The notes: generated by a model from the sequence alone, not told the origin. DNA of 41,307 nt from Lachnospiraceae bacterium UBA3820 (GCA_002369325.1 DFDU01000101.1:1-41307); one strand, 5' to 3'; positions 8,924 to 17,240 are shown, numbered from the stretch's first letter. Numbers and translations: made by a program.

Positions 8924-9400
8924 ATGGCAGTAGCAATTTATCCGGGTAGTTTTGACCCGGTAACATTAGGACACTATGATATTATTAAGCGTTCGTCAAA
9001 GATTTTTGATCATGTAATAGTGGGCGTTTTAAACAATACATCAAAAACACCATTGTTTTCTTTGGAAGAACGTGTTAAAATGTTGAGAGATACAGTGAAA
9101 GATTTACCGAATGTATCAGTTGAAGCGTTCGAGGGACTTTTGGTTGATTTTGTTAAACAAAAGAAGACAAACGTAGTAATAAGAGGATTACGCGCTCTTA
9201 CGGATTTTGATCTTGAGATGCAGATGGCGCAAAGCAATCGTATGGTTGCACCGGATGTGGATACGGTATTTCTTTCAACAAGCAATGAATATTCATACTT
9301 GAGTTCGAGTGTGGTTAAAGAGTATGCAAAGTATGGAGTGGATTTAAAAGACTTCGTACCTGAATGTGTCATAAATAAACTTATAGATAAGATGAAATAA
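8924..9400 (+). CDS. coaD: Phosphopantetheine adenylyltransferase
   Basis: The 158-residue protein matches CoaD, which transfers AMP from ATP to 4'-phosphopantetheine in coenzyme A synthesis. The nucleotidyltransferase signature appears as YPGSFDPVTLGH near the N-terminus (the T/HxGH site), followed by VIRGLRALTDFD and the C-terminal EYSYLSSSVVKEYA. It is translationally coupled to rsmD (3-base gap) and 21 bases upstream of the coiled-coil gene at 9422. Confidence 0.97.
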   Translation: MAVAIYPGSFDPVTLGHYDIIKRSSKIFDHVIVGVLNNTSKTPLFSLEERVKMLRDTVKDLPNVSVEAFEGLLVDFVKQKKTNVVIRGLRALTDFDLEMQMAQSNRMVAPDVDTVFLSTSNEYSYLSSSVVKEYAKYGVDLKDFVPECVINKLIDKMK

Positions 9401-9421
9401 GTGTAGGAGGATTACAGGATA

Positions 9422-10162
9422 ATGGGTAAAAAAGGCGTAGAAGAAATGATAGACCAGATTGAGATATTTATAGAGAACTGTAAATATCAGCCTCTGTCTC
9501 AGACAAAGATTGTGGTTCATAAGGAAGAACTTGAATCTATGCTTGAGGAGCTTAAGCTTAAGCTTCCGAGCGAAATCGAAAGATGCCGCAAGATTATGCG
9601 TAATAAAGAGGCAATTCTTGCAGATGCAAGAACACGTTCTGATGCTATTATTACCGAATCGGTTAATGAAGCTAATCGTCTTGTTGACCAGCATAATATA
9701 ACAGAGCTTGCTAATGTAAGGGCAAATGAGATACTTGAGATGGCAAGAAATCAGGCACAGCAGATAGTTGATCAGGCTTCAGAAGAGGCAAACGAGATAA
9801 GACTCGGTGCTATGTATTATACAAAAGACAAGCTTTCCGAGATGAGAGATCTTTACAACAGAGTTCACGACGCTGAGAAAGAAAACTATAGAACACTTAT
9901 CGAATCTCTTGAAAGTGATACATATGTATTCGAAAATAATATCAGTGAGATGGAAGCAAATATTAATTTACTTACAGCATCAAGTAATATGTCATATGAG
10001 GAACAGGATGAAGATATTGACAGTGCATTTGTAGACAATGCTCCCGCACCTGCATCGCAACAGCCTGGACCGAGCGATGAATACGGTGATGATATAGATG
10101 TTTACGGCGAGCAGGATGACGATGATGATTTTGACGATGATGAGGATTTCCTTGACGAATAA
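9422..10162 (+). CDS. Coiled-coil protein, DivIVA/V-ATPase-subunit-H-like, function unknown
   Basis: The 246-residue protein is largely alpha-helical and charged, with a long predicted coiled coil (about 35-190) rich in Ala, Glu, Arg and Gln (for example ANEILEMARNQAQQIVDQASEEANEI). It ends in a very acidic tail (about 200-246; runs of Asp/Glu). It has no membrane span and no catalytic motif. Proteins of this kind directly after coaD are often labelled ATPase, V-type ATPase subunit H or DivIVA-like in Clostridia, probably because of coiled-coil similarity rather than function. A scaffold or cell-division role like SepIVA/DivIVA is possible but unproven. AGGAGG at 9405-9410 sets the start. Confidence 0.7.
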   Translation: MGKKGVEEMIDQIEIFIENCKYQPLSQTKIVVHKEELESMLEELKLKLPSEIERCRKIMRNKEAILADARTRSDAIITESVNEANRLVDQHNITELANVRANEILEMARNQAQQIVDQASEEANEIRLGAMYYTKDKLSEMRDLYNRVHDAEKENYRTLIESLESDTYVFENNISEMEANINLLTASSNMSYEEQDEDIDSAFVDNAPAPASQQPGPSDEYGDDIDVYGEQDDDDDFDDDEDFLDE

Positions 10163-10183
10163 TCATTAATATGACGGACATAA

Positions 10184-11146
10184 TTATATAAATAATAATA
10201 CCAGACCATATGTTGCTAATGCACATATGGTCTTTGTTATTATGTATTTAATGATTGATAGATTGGATTTTTTGATTACGCTTCTTGTCTGTAAAATAGA
10301 AGAAATACCGCCGAAAGATGAAAGTGAAAGAACAAGAGCTGTTTTTGTTTTGAAATCAAATAAAGAGCAGTCATATATAAGTTTTGTTCCTTTGGTTATT
10401 TCCGTAATGCCTGATAAAATTACTTTGGTTTTAGCATAATCCGTATTTGCCGACATAATAAAATTGCTTATTATTGAACAAAGAATTATATAAAAACCCA
10501 CATAGGTTATTTGTATTACGGTTTGCATTACAAAATCATTATCATTTTGTGATTTGTAATATACTTCCGATTCTTTGAAACCGTATGTTATATTATGGCC
10601 TCTCTTTTCGGTGTTATTTATATGAGGATTAAACATTATATCTGATAATAATATGATGATTATGTATATAATATAAGGAACATAAATGAAAAAAAGTGCA
10701 CTGAGCAGGGATATCCTGTTTTTTAGAATGCTTAAAACTATATAGCCCGATAAAAACATCGGACTGCTATTATTGCAAAGAGGCAATAAAAGTTCGCCTG
10801 TTCTTTTGGTATATATTTTTTTATGTACAAACTCGGCTGAATTTTTGGCACCGAGCGGATATCCGCAAAACAGACCGGTGAAGAGCGTTATTAGTATTGC
10901 AAATGATTTTTGTTTTTCTTTTGAAAGCCTGTTTATTCGGTCAACTATCATTGCCGAAAGAAGCATAAAAGGGAGCAGAAGAGGAAGTACGCTGTTAAAC
11001 CATAACATAAGTCCTTCGTATGCGCCTTCCGAAACAATCTCACTTTCACATATTAATGCTAACATAATCAACATATATAATAAAATCACTGCCATATATT
11101 TAAGCTTTTTTGTTAAGTATATGTGAATTGATATATTCTTATGCAA
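10184..11146 (-). CDS. ylbJ: Sporulation integral membrane protein YlbJ-like
   Basis: A polytopic membrane protein of up to 320 residues. It has the YlbJ/nucleoside-recognition (Gate) signature: NSVLPLLLPFMLLS, then LFCGYPLGAKNSAE, then PLCNNSSPMFLSGYI. YlbJ is needed for late spore development in B. subtilis; its transport substrate is uncertain. The frame opens with TTG at 11146; an ATG at 11095 (complement) is an alternative, and neither has a clear SD. It lies 21 bases downstream of tmcAL in the same direction, matching the ylbJ/ylbM neighbourhood. It is somewhat shorter than the B. subtilis protein. Its last codons overlap the terminator hairpin of the convergent gene. Confidence 0.85.
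   Translation of the reverse strand: MHKNISIHIYLTKKLKYMAVILLYMLIMLALICESEIVSEGAYEGLMLWFNSVLPLLLPFMLLSAMIVDRINRLSKEKQKSFAILITLFTGLFCGYPLGAKNSAEFVHKKIYTKRTGELLLPLCNNSSPMFLSGYIVLSILKNRISLLSALFFIYVPYIIYIIIILLSDIMFNPHINNTEKRGHNITYGFKESEVYYKSQNDNDFVMQTVIQITYVGFYIILCSIISNFIMSANTDYAKTKVILSGITEITKGTKLIYDCSLFDFKTKTALVLSLSSFGGISSILQTRSVIKKSNLSIIKYIITKTICALATYGLVLLFI
10204..10240 (+). terminator. Terminator of the coaD/coiled-coil unit, inside the end of ylbJ
   Basis: GACCATATGT (10204-10213) and ACATATGGTC (10223-10232) form a perfect 10-bp stem followed by a T-rich TTTGTTATT. On the other strand the same bases encode the last residues of YlbJ (ALATYGL). It is well placed to stop plus-strand transcription from coaD-9422. 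Confidence 0.55.
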
Positions 11147-11167
11147 AAGCGGATTTTGATCGTCGGT

Positions 11168-12457
11168 TTAAACAATTGGAATATTTGTTACGTAATCATT
11201 GGTTAATTCGGTTCCAAAACTGTTATATAAAAGGCTGCCGTAAAGATTTGAAGCCGTCAGATCAAGTTCCCACATCCTTTTGGCCGCCGCAAAAGAGATT
11301 TCAGGATAATTTTCAAAATATTTGTTAAAGTCGGATTTTTTTGTTATAACCGGAATTACGCTCTTATTGTTTATTTCTTTTATAAGATTACTGCTTGATT
11401 TTTTAAAGGCAAGTATTCCGGCATAAAAAGCAGTTTTGTTGTCGTAAAATAGTTTTCTGTCCTTGTTTGAATAGCCGGTAATCAAGTGAAGAATAACGCG
11501 ATTTATACGTGTTTCGGTAATATCTTTTGATTTCATACTTTTGATGAAGCCTTCGTAATCACTGTATAAATTTGCTTTGAGAATTTTATTTGTAAATGCT
11601 TCGTTTATATCACAAATATCATCGGGAAGCATACCCGGATTTAAGAGCTTGCTTTGTAAAAAAGGCATAAGCGCATTTGGTGATACGGGAAATTCAATCT
11701 TGAAGTTTTCTACCAGCAAATCAAGAGATTCACGTGGCATATCATTTTCAAGTATTTTGATCATTTCCTCTTTCGTATTTATATTTGCAACAGCTTTTCT
11801 TATGGCATTTGCGGAACTTATGGAATTGTTAATTGCTTCGTCAGCATAGTTTGCTGTTTTTCTTTTGATTATAACCGGCTTGATTTCGGAATTTGTGCGT
11901 TTTAACGCAGCCAGATACTCTAAAGCAAGTATGTTGTTGGGTCTTGAAGTTATTTCTGATATCTTTTCGTAATCGGAATCTTTCTTGTTATCAAAACTAT
12001 AATTAAGCGATTGTGTTATCGCTGCCTGTCTTGCACAAGGGTAGGAGTTACCGGATTTTAATGATTCTCTTAAAACCTCTTTGTATTTAACAGTCTCATT
12101 CGTTATTATTTCCGCTGCTTTATTAAATAAATCGATATCATCGCATTCAGCACCGAAACAAAGATAGTCAACTGTATTAAGGCTGTTTAATATATTTATT
12201 GCACCGTTTGCAAAATCATAAGCGCTTCCCGAAGCATATACGAAAGGTAACTCCAGGCATAAATCTATCCCTGAAATAACAGACATATGAGCTCGCTTGT
12301 GTTTATCGCAAATCGCGGGAATTCCTCTTTGCGTAAAATTACCGCTCATTAAGCTTATGGCATAATCTGCACCGGTTAGTTCTTTTGCTTTGTCAAGCAT
12401 ATAAAGATGACCGTTATGAAAAGGATTATATTCGGAAATAACAGCTAATGTTTTCAT
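11168..12457 (-). CDS. tmcAL: tRNA(Met) cytidine acetate ligase TmcAL (YlbM)
   Basis: The 429-residue protein matches TmcAL, which acetylates the wobble cytidine C34 of elongator tRNA-Met using ATP and acetate (known for B. subtilis). The N-terminal nucleotidyltransferase site is EYNPFHNGH at 9-17, followed by MSGNFTQRG, GIDLCLELPFVYASGSA and FGAECDD. In the middle lies SRPNNILALEYL, another family block. I start at ATG 12457 (complement), with GGAG 5 bases upstream. The upstream in-frame stretch is AT-rich and lies within the promoter. It is the first gene of a minus-strand pair with ylbJ. Confidence 0.94.
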   Translation of the reverse strand: MKTLAVISEYNPFHNGHLYMLDKAKELTGADYAISLMSGNFTQRGIPAICDKHKRAHMSVISGIDLCLELPFVYASGSAYDFANGAINILNSLNTVDYLCFGAECDDIDLFNKAAEIITNETVKYKEVLRESLKSGNSYPCARQAAITQSLNYSFDNKKDSDYEKISEITSRPNNILALEYLAALKRTNSEIKPVIIKRKTANYADEAINNSISSANAIRKAVANINTKEEMIKILENDMPRESLDLLVENFKIEFPVSPNALMPFLQSKLLNPGMLPDDICDINEAFTNKILKANLYSDYEGFIKSMKSKDITETRINRVILHLITGYSNKDRKLFYDNKTAFYAGILAFKKSSSNLIKEINNKSVIPVITKKSDFNKYFENYPEISFAAAKRMWELDLTASNLYGSLLYNSFGTELTNDYVTNIPIV

Positions 12458-12499
12458 AAAAACTCCATACCGTAAAAAATAATTTCTGTTCGATAATTG

Positions 12500-12529
12500 A
12501 TTATATATTATCTTAAAATAAACCGTCAA
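12500..12529 (-). promoter_or_regulatory. Promoter of tmcAL-ylbJ
   Basis: On the minus strand TTGACG (12524-12529) is followed after 18 bases by a perfect TATAAT (12500-12505). A start near 12493 would leave a leader of about 35 bases before the tmcAL ATG. Confidence 0.7.
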
Positions 12530-12603
12530 TATGAATAATTCAAACAATAAATAAAATGACTCGTTAAAAATACTCTTTACATTAGGAGGGTAAATAAAGT
12601 AAA

Positions 12604-12636
12604 ATGTTTACAGCACATTATTCTCAGGTGTCATAA
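12604..12636 (+). other. Possible 10-codon micro-ORF upstream of recA
   Basis: An isolated strong AGGAGGG (12584-12590) has no annotated gene behind it. The next ATG, 13 bases later, opens a frame of ten residues (MFTAHYSQVS) ending in TAA just before the first LexA-like box. The spacing is longer than ideal. It may be a leader peptide, a gene relic or chance. Confidence 0.2.
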
Positions 12637-12639
12637 AAT

Positions 12640-12653
12640 CGAACATAAATTCG
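12640..12653 (+). promoter_or_regulatory. Upstream LexA-like box of recA
   Basis: CGAACATAAATTCG matches the Gram-positive LexA site CGAAC-N4-GTTCG with one mismatch (A for G in the second half). It ends 9 bases before the -35 box of the recA promoter. Confidence 0.5.
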
Positions 12654-12662
12654 AGAAAACTA

Positions 12663-12691
12663 TTGACAACCAATCCATTTTATATTATATT
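12663..12691 (+). promoter_or_regulatory. Promoter of recA
   Basis: A perfect TTGACA (12663-12668) is followed after 17 bases by TATATT (12686-12691). Transcription would begin near 12698, directly in front of the downstream LexA box. Confidence 0.82.
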
Positions 12692-12699
12692 GATAAAAA

Positions 12700-12713
12700 C
12701 GAACAAATGTTTG
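12700..12713 (+). promoter_or_regulatory. LexA (SOS) box of recA
   Basis: CGAACAAATGTTTG fits the Gram-positive SOS consensus CGAACRNRYGTTYG at every position. It lies at the predicted transcription start of recA, where bound LexA would block initiation. recA is the classic SOS gene. Confidence 0.85.
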
Positions 12714-12734
12714 CTTGGGAGGTAAAAAGTAATT

Positions 12735-13790
12735 ATGGCAAATGAAGAAAAACAAAAAGCATTGGATGCCGCTTTGGCACAGATTGAAAAGCAGTACGGA
12801 AAAGGCTCTGTTATGAAGCTTGGTGATAAGTCTGCTAATTTAAATATTGAAACAGTTCCTACAGGTTCACTCAGTCTTGATATTGCACTCGGACTCGGAG
12901 GTATGCCGAGAGGAAGAATTATAGAGATTTACGGTCCTGAATCAAGTGGTAAAACCACGGTTGCACTTCATGTTGTTGCCGAGGTTCAGAAAATGGGCGG
13001 AATTGCAGGATTTATTGATGCAGAGCATGCACTTGATCCTGTGTATGCAAAAAATATCGGTGTTGATATTGACAACTTATATATATCTCAGCCTGACAAC
13101 GGAGAACAGGCTCTTGAAATCACTGAAACTATGGTTAGATCGGGTGCGGTTGATGTCATTATCGTTGACTCTGTAGCTGCACTTGTTCCCAAGGCTGAAA
13201 TTGACGGAGAGATGGGAGACTCACATGTGGGTCTTCAGGCAAGACTTATGTCACAGGCATTAAGAAAACTTACTGCCATAATAAGCAAGTCAAATTGTGT
13301 TGTTATATTTATTAATCAGTTAAGAGAAAAGGTTGGAGTGTTATTCGGAAATCCTGAAACAACAACCGGAGGACGTGCACTTAAGTTCTATTCTTCGGTA
13401 AGACTTGATGTAAGAAGAATCGAGACTCTTAAAGTGGGCGGAGAGGTAGTAGGTAACCGTACAAGAGTTAAGGTAGTTAAAAACAAGATTGCTCCTCCGT
13501 TCAAGGAAGCTGAATTTGATATTATGTTTGGAAAAGGAATATCTAAAGAGGGTGATATACTCGATTTGGCTGTTTCGTTTGATATCATAAATAAGTCCGG
13601 AGCATGGTATTCTTATAACGGAGAAAAGATTGGTCAGGGACGCGAAAATACCAAGATTTATCTTGCTGATCATCCTGATTTCACTTCGGAAATCGAAAGT
13701 GTGGTAAGAGCCAGGTGTGGTATAGGTGATTCCGATGACGACGGTACTGTCGGTACATCTATTTCATCGGGAGATGATTACGAGGTATAA
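12735..13790 (+). CDS. recA: Recombinase RecA
   Basis: The 351-residue protein is a standard RecA: the ATP-dependent strand-exchange protein of homologous recombination and co-protease for LexA. Walker A is GPESSGKT at 67-74, Walker B lies in VIIVDSVAALVP, and the L2 region contains GNPETTTGGRALKFYSSVR. The C-terminal tail is acidic as usual (GDSDDDG...). GGAGGT at 12718-12723 serves the ATG at 12735. It sits 6 bases before recX, so the two form an operon under LexA control. Confidence 0.99.
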   Translation: MANEEKQKALDAALAQIEKQYGKGSVMKLGDKSANLNIETVPTGSLSLDIALGLGGMPRGRIIEIYGPESSGKTTVALHVVAEVQKMGGIAGFIDAEHALDPVYAKNIGVDIDNLYISQPDNGEQALEITETMVRSGAVDVIIVDSVAALVPKAEIDGEMGDSHVGLQARLMSQALRKLTAIISKSNCVVIFINQLREKVGVLFGNPETTTGGRALKFYSSVRLDVRRIETLKVGGEVVGNRTRVKVVKNKIAPPFKEAEFDIMFGKGISKEGDILDLAVSFDIINKSGAWYSYNGEKIGQGRENTKIYLADHPDFTSEIESVVRARCGIGDSDDDGTVGTSISSGDDYEV

Positions 13791-13796
13791 TACAAT

Positions 13797-14276
13797 ATGA
13801 ATAATTCAAAGGCTAAATATACGGCTTTTGATACGGCAGTTTATCTTTTGACATATAAAAATCGTACAGTCAAGGAGATAGAGGATAAGCTTGTGAGTAA
13901 AGGGTATAGTGAAGCTGAAATCGATAAAGCTATAAATAAACTTAAAGAGTATAGCTTTGTCGATGATGAAAACTATACCCTTTTATATATCAAAAGCAAC
14001 TTTAATAAAAAAGGTGAAAAATTAATAAGACGGGAACTCGAACAAAAGGGTATAGAAAGAGAATTGATCAGAACTAAAATTGATGAGCTTGAAATATCCG
14101 AAAAGGAAGAAGAAAAGATTGAAGCTATTTTTAATAAAAGATTTATTAATTTGAATTTGGATGACATAAAAATCCAAAATAAAATTTATTCTTTTTTTCT
14201 ACGAAGAGGTTTTTCTTATGGAAAAATTAGTAAAATTGTAAAAAATCACAAAGAAATGCACGAAATTGATATTTGA
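13797..14276 (+). CDS. recX: Regulatory protein RecX
   Basis: The 159-residue, helix-rich protein has the three-repeat RecX organisation: YLLTYKNRTVKEIEDKLVSKGYSEAEI-type first repeat, then YIKSNFNKKGEKLIRRELEQKGI, then a third repeat with FFLRRGFSYGKISKIVK. RecX binds the RecA filament and modulates its activity. Starting 6 bases after recA, it shares the SOS promoter. Confidence 0.9.
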   Translation: MNNSKAKYTAFDTAVYLLTYKNRTVKEIEDKLVSKGYSEAEIDKAINKLKEYSFVDDENYTLLYIKSNFNKKGEKLIRRELEQKGIERELIRTKIDELEISEKEEEKIEAIFNKRFINLNLDDIKIQNKIYSFFLRRGFSYGKISKIVKNHKEMHEIDI

Positions 14277-14313
14277 TTATAATACATTTTGAACAAAAAA
14301 AATAATAAATTTC

Positions 14314-14342
14314 TTGACACATTTATAAAAAAAGTATAATAT
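14314..14342 (+). promoter_or_regulatory. Promoter of rny
   Basis: TTGACA (14314-14319) is followed by overlapping -10 candidates: TATAAT at 14335 (15-base spacer) and TAATAT at 14337 (17-base spacer). It lies about 55 bases upstream of the rny start. Confidence 0.7.
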
Positions 14343-14395
14343 TTAACTGTTGTATTTTATGCAATGAAAACTTAATAAGGAGGTGCTCCTGAGTA

Positions 14396-15937
14396 ATGCT
14401 ATATATAATCTTCGCTATAGTATTAGTTCTGGCGGTTGTCATAACTTGGTTTGCTGCAGTTGCTTACAGAAAAAATATTGCTGAGGCAAAGGTAGGAAAA
14501 GCTGAGGATAAGGCGCGTGAGATTATAGATGAAGCACTTAAAAGTGCCGAAGCAAAAAAGCGTGAAACACTTCTTGAAGCTAAGGAGGAGGCTCTTAAGA
14601 CTAAGAATGACATTGATAAAGAGGTCAAGGAACGTCGTAGTGAGCTTCAGCGTATGGAAAAACGTATGTTGTCAAGAGAAGAAAATCTTGATAAAAAGAC
14701 CGAAGCTATTGAAAAGAAGGAAGCTTTTTTATCTAAGAAGGAAGCTGAACTTGATGCTGTTAAGCGTGAAATATCGGATTTGGAAGCGAAAAGAACTCAG
14801 GAACTTGAGCGAATCTCAGGTTTGACCTCTGAACAAGCAAAGGAATACTTATTAAAGACTGTTGAAGACGATGTTAAACATGAAACTGCAGTCATGATCA
14901 AAGAATTAGAAACAAGAGCAAAAGAAGAAGCCGATAAAAAGGCAAAGGACTATGTTGTTACCGCTATACAAAAGTGTGCGGCCGATCACGTGTCCGAGAC
15001 AACGATTTCGTTGGTACAGTTACCTAATGATGAGATGAAAGGAAGAATTATCGGTAGAGAGGGTAGAAATATTAAAACTCTTGAAACCCTTACCGGAGTT
15101 GATCTGATTATAGATGATACACCGGAAGCAGTAGTTCTTTCAAGCTTTGATCCTATAAGACGTGAAGTGGCAAGAATTGCCCTTGAGAAGCTTATTGTTG
15201 ATGGAAGAATTCATCCTGCAAGAATTGAGGAGATGGTTGAAAAAGCTCAAAAAGAAGTTGAGACCATGATGAGGGAAGAAGGAGAAGCAGCAGCCCTTGA
15301 GGTTGGTGTTCATGGAATTCATCCTGAATTAATTAAATTATTAGGTAGAATGAAATTCAGAACAAGCTATGGACAAAATGCTTTAAAACACTCCATAGAG
15401 GTTGGACTTTTGTCCGGTTTGTTAGCGGGCGAATTGGGTGAAGATGTTCGTCTTGCTAAACGTGCAGGTATACTGCATGATATAGGTAAATCAATTGATC
15501 ATGAAATGGAAGGCTCGCATGTAACAATTGGTGTGGATTTATGTAAGAAATATAAAGAATCAGCAATTGTTATTAATGCGGTTGAGGCGCATCATGGGGA
15601 TGTTGAACCTCAGAGTTTAATTGCTTGCATAGTTCAGGCTGCCGATACCATATCGGCTGCAAGACCGGGTGCAAGAAGAGAAACGTTGGAAACTTATACT
15701 ACACGTCTTACTTCGTTGGAAGAGATTGCTAACGGATTTAAGGGTGTTGAAAAGACTTTTGCTATTCAGGCAGGTAGAGAAATTCGTGTTATGGTAGTTC
15801 CGGATCAGGTGACTGATGAGGATATGGTTTTACTTGCAAGGGATATATCCAAGAAGATTGAAGATGAACTTGAATATCCAGGACAGATCAAAGTAAACCT
15901 TATCAGAGAATCAAGAGTTACCGATTTTGCAAAATAA
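14396..15937 (+). CDS. rny: Ribonuclease Y
   Basis: The 513-residue protein is normal for RNase Y, the membrane-bound endoribonuclease that starts mRNA decay in Firmicutes. It has one N-terminal membrane span (about 2-22) and a long Lys/Glu-rich coiled coil (about 25-200). A KH RNA-binding domain starts at G216 in GRIIGREGRNIKTLE. The HD catalytic domain has H361-D362 (LHDIGKSIDHEMEGSH). AAGGAGGT at 14377-14384 marks the ATG at 14396. The recA-rny order is conserved in Firmicutes. Confidence 0.98.
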   Translation: MLYIIFAIVLVLAVVITWFAAVAYRKNIAEAKVGKAEDKAREIIDEALKSAEAKKRETLLEAKEEALKTKNDIDKEVKERRSELQRMEKRMLSREENLDKKTEAIEKKEAFLSKKEAELDAVKREISDLEAKRTQELERISGLTSEQAKEYLLKTVEDDVKHETAVMIKELETRAKEEADKKAKDYVVTAIQKCAADHVSETTISLVQLPNDEMKGRIIGREGRNIKTLETLTGVDLIIDDTPEAVVLSSFDPIRREVARIALEKLIVDGRIHPARIEEMVEKAQKEVETMMREEGEAAALEVGVHGIHPELIKLLGRMKFRTSYGQNALKHSIEVGLLSGLLAGELGEDVRLAKRAGILHDIGKSIDHEMEGSHVTIGVDLCKKYKESAIVINAVEAHHGDVEPQSLIACIVQAADTISAARPGARRETLETYTTRLTSLEEIANGFKGVEKTFAIQAGREIRVMVVPDQVTDEDMVLLARDISKKIEDELEYPGQIKVNLIRESRVTDFAK

Positions 15938-15943
15938 CAAGAT

Positions 15944-15973
15944 TAAAGGGTGTGGATTTTTTCACACCCTTTA
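15944..15973 (+). terminator. Hairpin terminator after rny
   Basis: TAAAGGGTGTG (15944-15954) pairs perfectly with CACACCCTTTA (15963-15973). The following T-run is short and interrupted, so termination may be partial and let some transcripts reach the NUDIX gene. Confidence 0.55.
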
Positions 15974-16004
15974 TGTATTAAATTAATTCTTGGAGGACGG
16001 GATT

Positions 16005-16559
16005 ATGAATGAATTTAAAAGAAAAAAACTTGAGCTTTTATGTGAATCAAAGATAGTAAAGCTATATAAGGATTATCTTGAAACTCCGGATGGCAGAGTT
16101 GTAGAGTATGATTTTATAAAACATAAAAAAGGCGGCGGTGCCGGAATATTACTTGTAGATGAAAAAGAATATACATATCTGGTCAGACAGTACAGAAATT
16201 CTATCGATGGATTGAGCGTGGAGATACCGGCCGGAGCATTTAACTATCCTGACGAAGAGGGTAAGATTTGTGCACTTCGTGAAGCGGAAGAGGAGACAGG
16301 TTTTATTCCTCAGAAGGTTTATCATGTTACAAAACTTGTATCATCAATTGGAACATTTGATGAAACAACGGATGTTTTTATAGGAACTGATCTTATAAAA
16401 GGGAAAAAACATTTTGACGAAAATGAGTTTATAGAACTTTTGTATGTTCCTGTTACTGAGGCGATTAATATGATTTATGAGGGTATAATAGTTGACAGTA
16501 AAACTATAGCAGCGATATTTGCATACAGAGAAATGAAATCCGGTGGAATAATTAAATAA
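16005..16559 (+). CDS. NUDIX hydrolase, ADP-ribose pyrophosphatase-like (NudF/YqkG type)
   Basis: The 184-residue protein has a clear NUDIX box: GAFNYPDEEGKICALREAEEETGF, with the REAEEETG core that binds metal. The upstream SVEIPAGAF and downstream GTFDETTDVFIG fit ADP-ribose pyrophosphatases. The likely reaction is hydrolysis of ADP-ribose to AMP and ribose-5-phosphate; the substrate is inferred. I start at ATG 16005, 7 bases after GGAGGA; the upstream TTG lies in the SD itself. Its position before a SpoIIM-like gene and xerD mirrors nudF-spoIIM-xerD in B. subtilis. Confidence 0.88.
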   Translation: MNEFKRKKLELLCESKIVKLYKDYLETPDGRVVEYDFIKHKKGGGAGILLVDEKEYTYLVRQYRNSIDGLSVEIPAGAFNYPDEEGKICALREAEEETGFIPQKVYHVTKLVSSIGTFDETTDVFIGTDLIKGKKHFDENEFIELLYVPVTEAINMIYEGIIVDSKTIAAIFAYREMKSGGIIK

Positions 16560-16571
16560 CATATAACATAA

Positions 16572-16603
16572 AAAATAGAGAACGGATTGTTTTCTATTTT
16601 TTT
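16572..16603 (+). terminator. Possible AT-rich terminator after the NUDIX gene
   Basis: AAAATAGAGAAC (from 16572) can pair with GTTTTCTATTTT (ending about 16600), followed by a T-run to 16603. The stem is AT-rich and one pair is G-T, so it may be weak. Confidence 0.4.
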
Positions 16604-16617
16604 GTGGGGTGATTGTT

Positions 16618-17142
16618 ATGTCAGGTCCGGTTAAGGTTCATAACTATAGTGAATTGCTTATAGCTATAGCTTCTATTTTTTTTTCAAGTTTGATTATTAA
16701 TGTAATAATAAAAAGAGGTTATTCGTTTGATTATCTGATATTTACTATTGAAGATATTAAAAGAACTTTATCGCTTCCGATAGTTTCATCCTGTTTAATA
16801 CTTTTTTTAAAAAGAATTAAACAGGTATTATTAATAATAATTCTTATGAAATTCATAAAGCCGGATTTTTTATATCGTGCAATAATTGCTTTGTTAGGTG
16901 TGTTATATGGAACGCTGATGTCTGTTCAGGCAAATTGCGGAGGAATATACTATGCAGGAATATTTATTATAAGTATATTGCCACATTATATAATATACTT
17001 TATGTGTATAGATTTAATTTATAAATTTTATATGGGGCGTGTCTTTAATAAAAACAAAGTACAATTTATTTCGATTATTGTTATGTTAACCATATGTGGA
17101 GTGCTTTTGGAAGAAAATTTTTTAAGAATTTTTTTGAGCTGA
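16618..17142 (+). CDS. Membrane protein, probably divergent SpoIIM (stage II sporulation M)
   Basis: The 174-residue protein is very hydrophobic with about four to five predicted spans. Sequence similarity to SpoIIM is weak, but the late ISILPHYIIYFMCIDLIYKF resembles the SILPxNLI segment and helix of SpoIIM. It lies between a NudF-type NUDIX gene and xerD, exactly where SpoIIM is found in Bacillus and many Clostridia. SpoIIM is part of the DMP complex (SpoIID-M-P) that drives septal peptidoglycan remodelling and engulfment. I start at ATG 16618, 6 bases after GGGGTG. The identification is an inference from synteny plus topology. Confidence 0.55.
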   Translation: MSGPVKVHNYSELLIAIASIFFSSLIINVIIKRGYSFDYLIFTIEDIKRTLSLPIVSSCLILFLKRIKQVLLIIILMKFIKPDFLYRAIIALLGVLYGTLMSVQANCGGIYYAGIFIISILPHYIIYFMCIDLIYKFYMGRVFNKNKVQFISIIVMLTICGVLLEENFLRIFLS

Positions 17143-17240
17143 AAGGTCAATATGTAGTAAAAAAAAGCTTTTGTGTTCTCTATTTTGTAGTATTGTAAGA
17201 ATAACATTGATCATACAATGGTTTACAGAAAAAAATATAC

